A stretch of 64,000 bases of DNA from Palsa-147 sp049279675 (GCA_049279675.1 JBAPOP010000162.1:1-64000); one strand, 5' to 3'. Positions 53,919 through 63,091 are shown, counted from the stretch's first letter. Translations and numbers: made by a program. The notes: generated from the sequence alone by a model not told the origin.

Positions 53919-54242
53919 ATGACCCAAACAACCAAGACGCGCCGCGAAAGTCTCGAAGGATTCGTTAACTCAAATCCAAGCGACGCCTTCGCGCGTTACG
54001 GCCTCGCACTCGAATGCGCCAAGCTCGGCGACGACGCGGCAGCGAAGGATCATTTCCAGCAGCTCCTCGCGGCGAATTCGAGCTATGTCGCGGGATACTT
54101 TCAATATGGTCAACTGCTCGCGCGCCTCGGAGAGAATTCCGAAGCGCGCCGCATTCTGTCAGCAGGCGTGGCTGTAGCGAACGACGTAGGCGATCTTCAC
54201 GCACGAGACGAAATGCAGGCCGCGCTTGCGGCTCTCCCTTGA
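53919..54242 (+). CDS. Small tetratricopeptide-repeat protein
   Basis: A 107-residue protein built from about two to three TPR-like helix pairs (DAFARYGLALECAKLGDDAAAKDHF; YVAGYFQYGQLLARLGENSEARRIL, about residues 22-46 and 56-80). There is no signal peptide. TPR units mediate protein contacts; the partner is unknown. It is divergent from the thioesterase gene and 36 bp upstream of the Lon-domain gene, so co-transcription with that gene is likely. Confidence 0.88.
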   Translation: MTQTTKTRRESLEGFVNSNPSDAFARYGLALECAKLGDDAAAKDHFQQLLAANSSYVAGYFQYGQLLARLGENSEARRILSAGVAVANDVGDLHARDEMQAALAALP

Positions 54243-54278
54243 TTTTGCAAATCCAAATACGGTGAAGAAACGATTCCC

Positions 54279-54899
54279 ATGAGTTCGATTCGCATCCCGC
54301 TCTTTCCACTACCGCTTGTTCTCTTTCCGCACGCCAACTTGCCGCTTCACATTTTCGAGCCCCGCTACAAGCAGATGATCCGCGAGTGTGTCGACGGCGA
54401 AACGAAATTCGGAGTCATTCTCGCCGGCGAACGCGGCATCGCCAAGGTCGGCTGCACCGCCGAAGTAGTCGAGGTCACTCGTACTTTCGAAGACGGCCGA
54501 ATGGACATTCAGGTCGAAGGCCACAGAGCATTTGAAATCGAAAGTGTCGTCGAGGAAAAACCGTATTACGAAGCCAACGTAAGAATTCTCGAAGAGGATA
54601 CCGATCCAAAGCTCGCGGATATTCCCGAAGGCCTGCTCGATGTCTACGCTCGATGCCACGCGCTTCTCTATGGCAGCGAGCCCGAAGAGATTGATCGCGA
54701 CGTGAACGAATCGATCGCGTTTGCCATCGCAGAGAATCTTCCCTTCGATCTCGAGGACAAGCAGACGATTCTCGCCCTGCGCGACGAAAATGACCGCCTC
54801 GCGCATCTCCTTCCGATGCTCAGGCAATTGATTCCGCAGGCAGAAGTCCGCTACCGCATGCGCCGCAAGGCCAGCGGCAACGGCCACGCTCAAGCCTGA
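54279..54899 (+). CDS. Stand-alone Lon substrate-binding domain protein
   Basis: A 206-residue protein beginning IRIPLFPLPLVLFPHANLPL, the hallmark of the Lon N-terminal (LON_substr_bdg) domain, with IFEPRYKQMIREC and FGVILAG following. No AAA+ or protease part exists, so it is not Lon protease. Stand-alone versions are common in bacteria and their role is uncertain; adaptor or substrate recognition is a guess from the domain. Confidence 0.93.
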   Translation: MSSIRIPLFPLPLVLFPHANLPLHIFEPRYKQMIRECVDGETKFGVILAGERGIAKVGCTAEVVEVTRTFEDGRMDIQVEGHRAFEIESVVEEKPYYEANVRILEEDTDPKLADIPEGLLDVYARCHALLYGSEPEEIDRDVNESIAFAIAENLPFDLEDKQTILALRDENDRLAHLLPMLRQLIPQAEVRYRMRRKASGNGHAQA

Positions 54900-54992
54900 G
54901 CAACTATCTGCGCGCTCGTGCATCATCTATAATGAAGACTGAACCGCGCGCCATGACCGGACCTTTCCTTTTTCGGTCTGAATGAGGCCCCG

Positions 54993-56477
54993 ATGAATGC
55001 TCGTCCCGCTAATCTTGGTGAACTTCGCAGCAGTGGCTGGTCCGAAGAGAAATTCGGCCATCGTTCCGTTAAGCAGGAGTTGCGCGAGAATCTCATCGCG
55101 CGCCTCGAATCCGGCGAGCCGCTCTTCTCCGGAATTCACGGCTACGAAGACACCGTCATCCCTCAAATCGTTAATGCCCTGCTCTCCCGGCATCATTTTA
55201 TTCTCCTCGGCCTGCGTGGCCAGGCGAAGACGCGGATATTGCGCGACCTTGTCTCGTTTCTCGACGAGCAAATTCCCGCGATCGCTGGCTGCGAGATCCA
55301 CGATAATCCCTACGATCCCATCTGCCGCGCCTGCCGCGAGCGCGTCCGCACAGAAGGTGACGCGACTCCCATCGTCTGGCTCGGCCGCGATCTTCGCTAC
55401 GTCGAGAAATTGGCGACTCCGGACGTAACCATTGCCGACATGATCGGCGACGTCGATCCCATCAAAGCCGCGCGCGCGGGCCGCGATCTTTCCGACGAAC
55501 TCACGATTCACTACGGCTTGCTTCCGCGCGCAAATCGGGGCATTTTCGCCGTCAACGAACTGCCCGACCTTGCGGGCAAGATCCAGGTAGGTCTTTTTAA
55601 TATCATGCAGGAAGGCGATGTCCAGATTAAGGGCTACCCCGTCAGGATGCCGCTCGACGTCTTGCTTGTTTTCACCGCCAATCCGGAAGATTACACGGCT
55701 CGCGGGAAAATCATCACGCCGCTGAAAGACCGCATCGGCTCGGAGATTCGTACGCACTATCCGTCAACAGTGCGCGAAGGCATGTCCATCACGGCGCAGG
55801 AATCGTGGACCGATCGCACGGGCCGCCGCCGCGTGGTCGTTCCCGACTACGTCGCGGAGGTGATTGAAGAGATCGCGTTTCTCGCGCGCGAGGATAAACG
55901 AGTGGATCGCCGCAGCGGCGTCAGCCAGCGCCTGCCGATCAGCGCTCTCGAAAATGTGGCGAGCAGCGCCGAGCAGCGCGCCGTTCGCAACAAGGAATCG
56001 CTCGCTGTCACGCGCGTTGCGGACATTTACTCCGCCATTCCCGCGATGACCGGAAAATTCGAGCTTGAGTACGAAGGCGAAATGCGCGGCGCGGACAATA
56101 TCGCGCGCGAGCTCATTCGCGCGGCAATTGGAAAAGTGTTCACGCGATATTTTTCCGAGGTCAATCTCCAGCCGGTGGTCCAATGGTTCGAGCTTGGCGG
56201 AGATCTAAAAGTCCCTGTCAATGCCTCCGCTACGGAGCATCATGCGCAGCTCAAGAAGATTCCCGGACTTCTCGACAATCTCGCTCCCCTCAGCGTCGGC
56301 TCGAAATCCGAGCAGCCCGTTGTCGCCGCCGCGGCTGAGTTTGTTCTCGAAGGCCTCTGGGCGCACAAGCGAATCAGCCGCAGCGAAGAGCGTGGTTTCT
56401 TTGCCGATGCCCGCCGTGCCCCCGAACAGCGCGAGCCGCAGGCGCCTGGCCGCACTCCGCGGCGCCAATTCAATTAG
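54993..56477 (+). CDS. ChlI-like AAA+ ATPase (magnesium chelatase-type)
   Basis: A 494-residue AAA+ protein. Walker A is GLRGQAKT (73-80). A Cys100/Cys111/Cys114 cluster (GCEIHDNPYDPICRACRER) matches the cysteine-bearing insert of ChlI-type proteins. The Walker B region reads IFAVNELPDL, with Asn where Asp is usual. IVTPLKDRIGSEIRTHYP-like sequence (PLKDRIGSEIRTHYP) is conserved in the group. It is paired with the VWA protein gene 18 bp downstream, as ChlI with ChlD. No ChlH porphyrin subunit is seen, so metal insertion is doubtful and a MoxR-like remodelling role is equally plausible. Confidence 0.88.
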   Translation: MNARPANLGELRSSGWSEEKFGHRSVKQELRENLIARLESGEPLFSGIHGYEDTVIPQIVNALLSRHHFILLGLRGQAKTRILRDLVSFLDEQIPAIAGCEIHDNPYDPICRACRERVRTEGDATPIVWLGRDLRYVEKLATPDVTIADMIGDVDPIKAARAGRDLSDELTIHYGLLPRANRGIFAVNELPDLAGKIQVGLFNIMQEGDVQIKGYPVRMPLDVLLVFTANPEDYTARGKIITPLKDRIGSEIRTHYPSTVREGMSITAQESWTDRTGRRRVVVPDYVAEVIEEIAFLAREDKRVDRRSGVSQRLPISALENVASSAEQRAVRNKESLAVTRVADIYSAIPAMTGKFELEYEGEMRGADNIARELIRAAIGKVFTRYFSEVNLQPVVQWFELGGDLKVPVNASATEHHAQLKKIPGLLDNLAPLSVGSKSEQPVVAAAAEFVLEGLWAHKRISRSEERGFFADARRAPEQREPQAPGRTPRRQFN

Positions 56478-56495
56478 GGGACTCGCAGAGAGCAC

Positions 56496-57764
56496 ATGAA
56501 ATACATCCGCTATTCGAAATACACGGGCGAGGCTGCTGACGATCTGGACCTTCAGGAGCTGATGAATCGCCTTTCGGAATTTCTGCTCCAAAGCGGATAC
56601 GAATCGCAATACGGCATGTACGAAATGGATTCTTCCATGTCGTCTGAGCGCGCGATGGACGAACTCCGCGAAGCAATTCTTCGCGCGCTCGAAGAAGGCG
56701 ACCTGCTCCCGCCGGAATTGATGGAGCAGCTCATGGAGAATCCGAACCTTTCGCAAAATCAGCAACTCCGCGAACTAATCGATCGCCTGATCGAGCGCCT
56801 CGAACAGGAGAACTTTATTTCAAGCCAGCCGCCGCAAGTGACTGCGCCGCCTACGGAAACGCCCGGCGGGCAAATCGGCCGCGATCAACCCAATCTCAAA
56901 GCTCGCTTTGAAATCACCGACAAAGCCATCGATTTTCTCGGGTTCAAAACATTGAAGGATCTGCTCGCGTCGCTCGGCAAATCTAGTTTCGGCCGGCACG
57001 ATACGCGCGATCTCGCCACTGGCGTCGAATCCGGCGGCGTTTCGAAGCCGTACGAATTCGGTGACACGCTCAATCTTGACATCGGCGAAACGCTTTTTCG
57101 CGCCGTTCGCCGCAACGGCGCGCAAGTTCCTATTGAAATCGACTACTCGGACCTGATGGTCCACCAGTGCGAGTATCAAAGCTCCTGCGCAACGGTTTTG
57201 ATGCTCGATTGCAGCCACAGCATGATTCTTTATGGCGAGGATCGATTCACGCCGGCCAAGCGTGTCGCGCTCGCCCTCGCCCACCTGATCCGCACGCAAT
57301 ATCCTGGCGATTCGCTGCACTGCGTTCTCTTTCACGATTCCGCCGAGGAAATTCCGATTGGCAAACTCGCGCGCGTCCAAGTCGGCCCGTACTACACGAA
57401 TACTCGCGAGGGGCTGCGCATGGCGCAGCGCATTTTGAATCGCCAGAAAAAAGACATGCGGCAAATCGTCATGATCACCGATGGCAAGCCATCGGCGTTG
57501 ACGCTGGAAGACGGCCGCATTTACAAAAATGCCTTTGGGCTCGATCCACTCGTTGTCACGCAGACTCTCGAGGAAGTATCGAAGTGCCGCCGCGCGGGCA
57601 TTCTGATCAATACGTTCATGCTCGCGAGCGACTACAGTCTCGTCCACTTCGTACAGAAAGTGACCGAGCTATGCCGTGGCAAAGCGTATTTCACCACCCC
57701 TTACACCCTTGGCCAGTATCTTTTGATGGATTACGTTCAGAAAAAAACTCGCCACATTCACTGA
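56496..57764 (+). CDS. VWA domain protein, partner of the AAA+ ATPase
   Basis: A 422-residue protein. The N-terminal half is charged and helical with no known domain. The VWA domain (about 230-410) carries the MIDAS motif Asp238-Cys-Ser240-His-Ser242 (LMLDCSHSM), and MITDGKPSA supplies the later acidic contact. In AAA+/VWA pairs the VWA protein binds a metal-coordinated partner while the ATPase drives change. The target of this pair is unknown. No membrane segment is evident. Confidence 0.9.
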   Translation: MKYIRYSKYTGEAADDLDLQELMNRLSEFLLQSGYESQYGMYEMDSSMSSERAMDELREAILRALEEGDLLPPELMEQLMENPNLSQNQQLRELIDRLIERLEQENFISSQPPQVTAPPTETPGGQIGRDQPNLKARFEITDKAIDFLGFKTLKDLLASLGKSSFGRHDTRDLATGVESGGVSKPYEFGDTLNLDIGETLFRAVRRNGAQVPIEIDYSDLMVHQCEYQSSCATVLMLDCSHSMILYGEDRFTPAKRVALALAHLIRTQYPGDSLHCVLFHDSAEEIPIGKLARVQVGPYYTNTREGLRMAQRILNRQKKDMRQIVMITDGKPSALTLEDGRIYKNAFGLDPLVVTQTLEEVSKCRRAGILINTFMLASDYSLVHFVQKVTELCRGKAYFTTPYTLGQYLLMDYVQKKTRHIH

Positions 57765-57890
57765 GGCAGGAAGAGGCAAGGAGTTGGTTATTTTTGCCAC
57801 GGCCAGTGTCGCACAAGAAATTAGAACCTAGATGTGGCGAGCAACATCGAATCACTGTGGATTAAAATGTAGTCTGGTGGCCGACGAATC

Positions 57891-58415
57891 GTGTGCGCTT
57901 TCTGGAACAAGAAAAATACGAGAGGAATGCTGGAATCCGGCACAGTCGCGCCGGATTTCTGCCTCGATGACGTTGATGGCAAACCGTATTCCTTGTCCGA
58001 TGCGCTGAAGATTGGCCCAGTCCTCGCGGCATTCTTCAAGATTTCCTGCCCGGTTTGTCAATTTACATTTCCTTTTATCGAGCGGATTTTCGAAAGATAC
58101 GGCGGCGGAAGCGCGCAGATCTGGGGAATCTCTCAGGACGATGCAGCCGACACGAAGGATTTCTACAAAGAATTTGATCTCAGTTTCCCCGCTCTTCCCG
58201 ATCGCGTCGGATATCCAGTCTCAAACCTCTACCGCATCACCAACGTCCCGAGCCTTTTCTTCATCGAGCCTGACGGCACAATCAGCATCAGCGTGACGGG
58301 ATTTTCGAAAAAAGATTTGGATGAGATTGCGAAAAGGTTTGCGGCGCCCAGCGGAAAGCCGGTCATTCCACTTTTCGCACCGAGTGACATCGTTCCCGAC
58401 TACAAGCCTGGTTGA
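57891..58415 (+). CDS. TlpA/AhpC-type redoxin
   Basis: A 174-residue thioredoxin-fold protein from GTG. SGTVAPDFCLDDVDGKPYSL is the usual redoxin entry, and the active site is Cys53-Pro-Val-Cys56 (KISCPVCQF). The cis-proline region is NVPSLFFIEPDG. There is no clear signal peptide, so a cytoplasmic thiol oxidoreductase or peroxiredoxin-like role is likely. It follows the VWA gene by 126 bp and may be transcribed separately. Confidence 0.9.
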   Translation: MCAFWNKKNTRGMLESGTVAPDFCLDDVDGKPYSLSDALKIGPVLAAFFKISCPVCQFTFPFIERIFERYGGGSAQIWGISQDDAADTKDFYKEFDLSFPALPDRVGYPVSNLYRITNVPSLFFIEPDGTISISVTGFSKKDLDEIAKRFAAPSGKPVIPLFAPSDIVPDYKPG

Positions 58416-58427
58416 GGCTCCCGCAAC

Positions 58428-58446
58428 TAGGTTCCGGTGGAACCTA
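58428..58446. terminator. Hairpin between convergent genes
   Basis: TAGGTTCC-GGT-GGAACCTA is a perfect 8-bp stem with a 3-nt loop in the 63-bp gap between the redoxin gene and the convergent small-protein gene. There is no T run after it on the plus strand, so it may only slow transcription. Its symmetry would serve either strand. Confidence 0.45.
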
Positions 58447-58478
58447 AAACCTTCCGAAGCGATGCAGCAGTTCCTAAC

Positions 58479-58637
58479 TCACTCGACTTCGTGCTCTACA
58501 ACGTCCTTTTTATGCTTCGGCGGTTTGTTGCGTTTGTCTTGAATCACGCGCGCGGCAGGAGGCGATCCCGCGCCCAAACGCGCTCGACGCCGCGCTTCCT
58601 TCTCCACTCGAAACCGACGCTGTTTTTTCCGCGCCAT
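58479..58637 (-). CDS. Small very basic protein
   Basis: A 52-residue protein starting MARKKQRRFRVEKEARRRA and continuing with SPPAARVIQDKRNKPPKHKK. About 40 percent of residues are Lys or Arg. GGAG lies four bases before the ATG. It resembles small conserved 'RKKQRKF...RPPKHKK' proteins seen in related genomes, though this is from memory. Nucleic acid or ribosome binding is suggested only by charge. Confidence 0.6.
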   Translation of the reverse strand: MARKKQRRFRVEKEARRRARLGAGSPPAARVIQDKRNKPPKHKKDVVEHEVE

Positions 58638-58708
58638 GCCGCTCCGCCGCAAGCGCCCCACAGTAACTCACTTGCATCAGTGCCCCGCCGCCACGTCGCT
58701 GATTGATT

Positions 58709-60391
58709 TTATTTCTGCGAGCAGCCGCGGCCAATCGAAGTCAACACGTTGTTCGCCGCTTCGAGAGTGCAATCATAGTGATAGCCGGTCGTATTCGCGG
58801 TCGTGTAGGTCTGATCGCTCTTCTGATTTTGATTCGAGTAGCTACCATCCGCCGCGAAGACAAGCGTGTCGGTGGAATCCACGTGATTCGATACCGCTCC
58901 GATGAAGTTCGGTGAGATCACATCGGTCTCGTATCCCTGATGCACGGTCGAGACTTGATCCGCCGATCCATCGGAATTGAACGTCACGTCAATATCGAAC
59001 ACGAGCGGGTATTTGTATTGCTCGTAGGTCGCAACAATCTGCGGCCCAATTCGAGTGAGCGTGGTCGAGTTCACGTGAGTCGCCTGATTGATGTTCTGAT
59101 CGTACTGCGCGGCGTTTATCGTGAATTGCTGCGTGCTCTCGAAGTCCACGTCCTGATACACGTTTGTCGTAACTTTTCCGTGCGACGTGTTTACGTAGCC
59201 CGCTACTAGAAACGATCGCGACGATGCAACGGAAACCGATCCGTCGACGCTGCCGTCTGGATTCGTCGTTAGATTTTCATCCACGTCTGGATTCGGCCCC
59301 GCGCCGATGGTGTTCTCTGTCACCTCGCCGGTCACTTCAGTGGAGCCGTGATCGAGATAGACGAGCAAAGAAGCGGTCGCGAGGAAGTAGCTGTCCGCGT
59401 TGTAAACGCTCACCGCGATCGTATGTGGCTGGCCGTTGCTGAGCAGACCGGCGAACGGCGTCAAATCCACGCGATACGGAACGAAATTGAGCGTCTGCAC
59501 GCCAGGCAACGGAAACCAAAGCCACGGGTCCACGCCACCAGTAAATACCCACGGATAAACAGGCGCAACTCCAGCGGGAGTTCCGTCGATGCTGATTTCC
59601 GCTTCGCGGAAAGCTGAGTTGCCGCAACTTTCGAGTTCGGCCGCGACGTCGTTCGGAACGCATGTGTACCAGAATTCATCATTCGATTGATTCTGTGTGA
59701 TGACGTCGAGATACGCACGCTCGACGTTTGTGGGCAGAGTGAACGTGCCGGTCAGTTGATCCGTCGTCGTGTTGAGCGTGGCCGCGCCGCCCTCGGCATC
59801 GGGCATCGGATAGACCCCGTCGGCTGTGGCTGGCGCCCCCTGATTTTCCGCCACCGGATAAAATTCCACCGCGGCGGTGCCGTAAATAATTCCCGTGTAT
59901 GTTGAGTTCACGAGGTTGCCGAGATCCACTTCGCCTGTCTGCGAAGTGGTGAAGAGCGACGCGTAATCCGTGAGGTCGCGCTCAACGTGCCACGACGGGC
60001 CGAAGGTCGCAGACGGTTCCGGCGTCGTACCGTAATAAATATTCGCGTGGCCAAGATAAATCGCTGCGGTGCGATCGTACTGCACGCCTTCGGTGACGTT
60101 GAAATTTGCCTCAAAAACGATCTTAGCCCACGGGCCTGCGCAATTCGCGGGCGGCGTGTAATTGAACGTCTGCGCATTGAAATTCTCGAAGGCGTAATCG
60201 GAGAAAAGCGTGACGACGCACGGCGTAGTGCGCGGCCGCGGAACCGGTGGGTCGGCAGTCACGGTATTTTGCGATCCGTCCTGCGGCGGAATCGGAGGAG
60301 TCTGAGCAAGAGATTGTCCCGCAATGATCGTGAGTGCGGCAACGACGACCAGAGAAAACTTGGTTAGAGCGAAAAACGCATGCTTCGACAC
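58709..60391 (-). CDS. Secreted peptide-N-glycosidase A-type amidase
   Basis: A 560-residue protein from GTG with AAGGAG seven bases upstream. A signal peptide of about 29 residues ends QSLA-Q. The body matches the PNGase A family: VVTLFSDYAFENFNAQTF near residue 58, YDRTAAIYLGHANIYYGTT, SWHVERDLTDY, ERAYLDVITQNQSNDEFWYTC, and a C-terminal beta-rich region. The family releases N-linked glycans from glycopeptides by cleaving the asparagine amide. A role in scavenging plant or fungal glycoprotein sugars outside the cell is inferred. The gene is monocistronic. Confidence 0.85.
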   Translation of the reverse strand: MSKHAFFALTKFSLVVVAALTIIAGQSLAQTPPIPPQDGSQNTVTADPPVPRPRTTPCVVTLFSDYAFENFNAQTFNYTPPANCAGPWAKIVFEANFNVTEGVQYDRTAAIYLGHANIYYGTTPEPSATFGPSWHVERDLTDYASLFTTSQTGEVDLGNLVNSTYTGIIYGTAAVEFYPVAENQGAPATADGVYPMPDAEGGAATLNTTTDQLTGTFTLPTNVERAYLDVITQNQSNDEFWYTCVPNDVAAELESCGNSAFREAEISIDGTPAGVAPVYPWVFTGGVDPWLWFPLPGVQTLNFVPYRVDLTPFAGLLSNGQPHTIAVSVYNADSYFLATASLLVYLDHGSTEVTGEVTENTIGAGPNPDVDENLTTNPDGSVDGSVSVASSRSFLVAGYVNTSHGKVTTNVYQDVDFESTQQFTINAAQYDQNINQATHVNSTTLTRIGPQIVATYEQYKYPLVFDIDVTFNSDGSADQVSTVHQGYETDVISPNFIGAVSNHVDSTDTLVFAADGSYSNQNQKSDQTYTTANTTGYHYDCTLEAANNVLTSIGRGCSQK

Positions 60392-60717
60392 AGGCGCGCT
60401 CCTTGCGTGCAGGTCTGATTTGTCTTACGGGGCGGCGGGAGTATACAACAAAACTTCACGGATCAAGCTGCTTTGTGTGGGAGCGGGTCGAGTTTCGTCC
60501 GCGGGATTGGGAGGCGTTCTTGTAGCGATTACGATTGACCGCGTCCCCATGTTTTCAATGGTTTGCACGCATTTCTAATTGTCTTGGTGTAGTGATTAGA
60601 ACGCCCCTGACGCCGGGATGCGCCGGAAAATTGCGAATATTCAACAAGCGCTAGAAATGCTGAATCATTGGACGCGGCACGGATTTCTTACAGGCGAAGC
60701 TTGACGAGATTTGAAAG
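60392..60717. other. 326-bp intergenic region upstream of the PNGase gene
   Basis: No gene or RNA is seen. On the minus strand TTGATC and TATACT (about 60440-60470) are separated by 15 bp, a weak promoter candidate for the PNGase gene. No repeat or strong hairpin was found in the rest. Confidence 0.45.
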
Positions 60718-62268
60718 TCAATCCGGCATCGGCAAGGCCGGGCGGTCGGGTTTGCCGTCCGGTGCGAGATTTATAGCGTTCAAGAGGATTATGTCGAGAG
60801 GTCTCATTGTTTCCGGGAGGTTCTGCTCGCAGTACCGGCGCAACTGGTTTCGGAACCTCTCCAATGGAATCGCCCTCATGGGCGCGCTTGCGTACGCGTC
60901 CAAGTCAGCGTGGATTACGGCAGGTTCGGGCCATGCTACATCGACTGCGTGCGGCGCCGCGCTCCGGCCCTTCCGGTGAAGAAGTACATCGTAACTACCG
61001 TCGGCCCTGGAAGCCGCCCAGCTAATCTGAACGTCGTAATCGGATTTATCTGCGAGTGACGAGAAATCTTGCGGATCGACGCCGTACTCTGCTGCGCCTG
61101 CGATTTCCATTTTGAAAGATTCGACCGTCTCCGAGCCGCGCCGCGTTTGTAGCTTGTCAAAAGCAAGAACATCCTTCGCGACTCTGCGATTTGGCACGTT
61201 TGTAAATCCCAATAATTCGGGAGTTTGTCTCTCCAGCGCGATAGCCAACGATTCCAGTGTCATTTCTGTCGGCCGCCATGGAAACCACTCCGGCTTCAAC
61301 TGTTTAGCTGGCGCGGCGCCTACGTGAAGAATTGCGTTATATCGATAGCGGTTCATTTCGTTTTCAAATCGGCCGCGCCTCGGGTGGAGTTCGACCCGCG
61401 AAATTTCCGGCCAGCGTTGACGCAGAGCCAGAAACAGCGCCGGCGACAAAACCAATTGCTCATCGAACTGTATTCGCTTTCGGACACGCTCGCGCAGTTC
61501 CGCGATGGTCATTGCCGCGGACGCTTGGAACAGCTCCACCGAAGCAGCAAACGGTCGTTCAAGCGGCAAGCTCCGCAAATCGCCGAGAAAAATCCTGCCA
61601 CCCGGCTTCACCACCCGAACTGCCTTTTCGAGAATGCCCACGAGATAGCCGAGGCTTGGGAGGTACTGCGCAACCGAATTGAGGATCACGGTATCGAATG
61701 AATTCGCACCGAATCCATCGAAGTGATCCGCCGCGCGTTCGAGAAGCTCGACTTGATTCCACTCGCCGCCGAGTTGATGCATCTGCCGCTTGAGCGCTTG
61801 AAGGACCGCGGGCGCATTATCCACACCGACGTAACGCTTGCATTGACGCGCGAGGCGAAGCAATAGGAGGCCCACGCCGCAGCCAAGTTCCAAAACCTCC
61901 GAAGGCTCGCTTCTTGCTATTTCTTGCGTGGTAACTCCGACCCACTCGCGCATTTCTTCTTCGGGAATCAGAAGGCGGGTATAGCTGCTGTTCCAGCCGA
62001 GGATGTTGAAATCCGGCTGCGAAACGCTCGATTCTTTCCCTACTTGCGTCAGCTCGTAGGTCTTCCGCCATTTCTGAATGCGCCTGGTGATATCGTCCGC
62101 TCCAACCAGCGTTCGATCGAGGTAATCATTATCCGGAACGAGATAAGCGACAAGGCGATGGCCTTGTTCAGCTGGCTTCCAAAGGAAGACGGCAGCTTCG
62201 CGGACGCCTGGGAGGGCCCGTAGCTTCGCTTCTAATTCACCGGCACGATTGGTATTTTCCAACATCAT
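60718..62268 (-). CDS. Orphan NRPS adenylation-subdomain/methyltransferase protein
   Basis: A 516-residue protein with the layout of the C-terminal part of an NRPS adenylation domain interrupted by a methyltransferase. Residues 10-48 (ELEAKLRALPGVREAAVF, RLVAYLVPDN) match the segment after core A8. Residues 65-330 are the embedded methyltransferase (NILGWNSSYTRLLIPEEEM, VLELGCGVGLLLLRLA, YRYNAILHVG). The C-terminus INLAPDGKPDRPALPMPD is the A10 core. Cores A1-A8 and any carrier or condensation domain are absent, and no other NRPS gene is in the window. It should bind SAM; what it methylates is unknown. Confidence 0.88.
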   Translation of the reverse strand: MMLENTNRAGELEAKLRALPGVREAAVFLWKPAEQGHRLVAYLVPDNDYLDRTLVGADDITRRIQKWRKTYELTQVGKESSVSQPDFNILGWNSSYTRLLIPEEEMREWVGVTTQEIARSEPSEVLELGCGVGLLLLRLARQCKRYVGVDNAPAVLQALKRQMHQLGGEWNQVELLERAADHFDGFGANSFDTVILNSVAQYLPSLGYLVGILEKAVRVVKPGGRIFLGDLRSLPLERPFAASVELFQASAAMTIAELRERVRKRIQFDEQLVLSPALFLALRQRWPEISRVELHPRRGRFENEMNRYRYNAILHVGAAPAKQLKPEWFPWRPTEMTLESLAIALERQTPELLGFTNVPNRRVAKDVLAFDKLQTRRGSETVESFKMEIAGAAEYGVDPQDFSSLADKSDYDVQISWAASRADGSYDVLLHRKGRSAAPHAVDVAWPEPAVIHADLDAYASAPMRAIPLERFRNQLRRYCEQNLPETMRPLDIILLNAINLAPDGKPDRPALPMPD

Positions 62269-62524
62269 TCTCGGTCGTTCTTGTTACAACGCAAGGCACA
62301 GCGTATCGCCAATAAGACGGTGCTCCAATTCAATTCGAGCGAAGGCTCGCCTTTTAACGCGCTCGCACAAGCGCGCGAATGTCATCGCGCATCGCAGATC
62401 CAGATCATCTAGATTGCGATTTCCGCAAGCTGTACTCCGGCGCACGGGCCACGCAAGAATCGAATCGGGTGTATGATGGCGGCCGATTTACGGTTCAAGC
62501 TGGGAGTTTGTGAGAGGAGATTAC

Positions 62525-62992
62525 ATGAAGAAGAGAGCGATTTTGTTGACGATGGCGGCGATGTTCGCCGTCGTAGCGGTGTGCTTTGCGGCCGCCGATT
62601 CGAATATGGGGACGTGGAAATTGAACGAGGCCAAGTCCAAGTTCCCGGCCGGAGCGACGAAAAATCACACCGTCGTGTATTCCGCCGCGGGAGATAGTGT
62701 GAAAGTCACCGTGGACGGAGTGACCGCGGACGGCAAGGCCGTGCATGATGAATGGACGGGCAAGTTCGACGGCAAAGACTACCCCGTGACTGGCGAGCCT
62801 TCTTACGACTCGCGGTCGTATACGCGAGTGGATGCGAACACGTTGAAGATGACGCTGAAGAAAGACGGCAAGGTAGTTGGGACGGGCCGCATCGCAGTGT
62901 CGGCGGACGGCAAATCACGCACCGTCACTGTAAGCATAACGGACGCGATGGGAAAGAAAACTAGCAGCACCGCTGTCTACGACAAGCAATAG
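62525..62992 (+). CDS. Small secreted protein of unknown function
   Basis: A 155-residue protein with GAGAGGAG five bases before the ATG. The N-terminus MKKRAILLTMAAMFAVVAVC is a signal peptide, cleaved near FAA-AD. The mature part is beta-rich, with GTWKLNEAKSKF, DEWTGKFDGKDYPVTG and LKMTLKKDGKVVGTGRI. It resembles a family of secreted acidobacterial proteins with a lipocalin-like strand pattern, without known role. A strong terminator follows (63015-63046), so it is a single-gene unit. Confidence 0.85.
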   Translation: MKKRAILLTMAAMFAVVAVCFAAADSNMGTWKLNEAKSKFPAGATKNHTVVYSAAGDSVKVTVDGVTADGKAVHDEWTGKFDGKDYPVTGEPSYDSRSYTRVDANTLKMTLKKDGKVVGTGRIAVSADGKSRTVTVSITDAMGKKTSSTAVYDKQ

Positions 62993-63014
62993 AATTCAAA
63001 ATTGCGAGATCACG

Positions 63015-63046
63015 AAGGGCCGCGGATTTTCGCGGCCCTTTTCTTT
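63015..63046 (+). terminator. Intrinsic terminator after the small secreted protein gene
   Basis: A perfect 10-bp stem (AAGGGCCGCG at 63015-63024, CGCGGCCCTT at 63031-63040) with a 6-nt loop is followed by TTCTTT. It lies 22 bp after the stop codon at 62992. This is the best intrinsic terminator in the window. Confidence 0.85.
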
Positions 63047-63091
63047 GCGATGGCGCTGCATCGTGAGCGTCGAGGCGAGGACGAAACGCAG

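Noticed and set aside
54993..57764. Functional magnesium chelatase for chlorophyll synthesis
   Set aside because: There is no ChlH/BchH, no other pigment genes, and the Walker B motif is altered. The genes are described as a ChlI/ChlD-like AAA+/VWA pair only.
60718..62268. Part of a nonribosomal peptide gene cluster
   Set aside because: No condensation, carrier, full adenylation, thioesterase or phosphopantetheinyl transferase gene exists in the flanks; the genes on both sides are unrelated.
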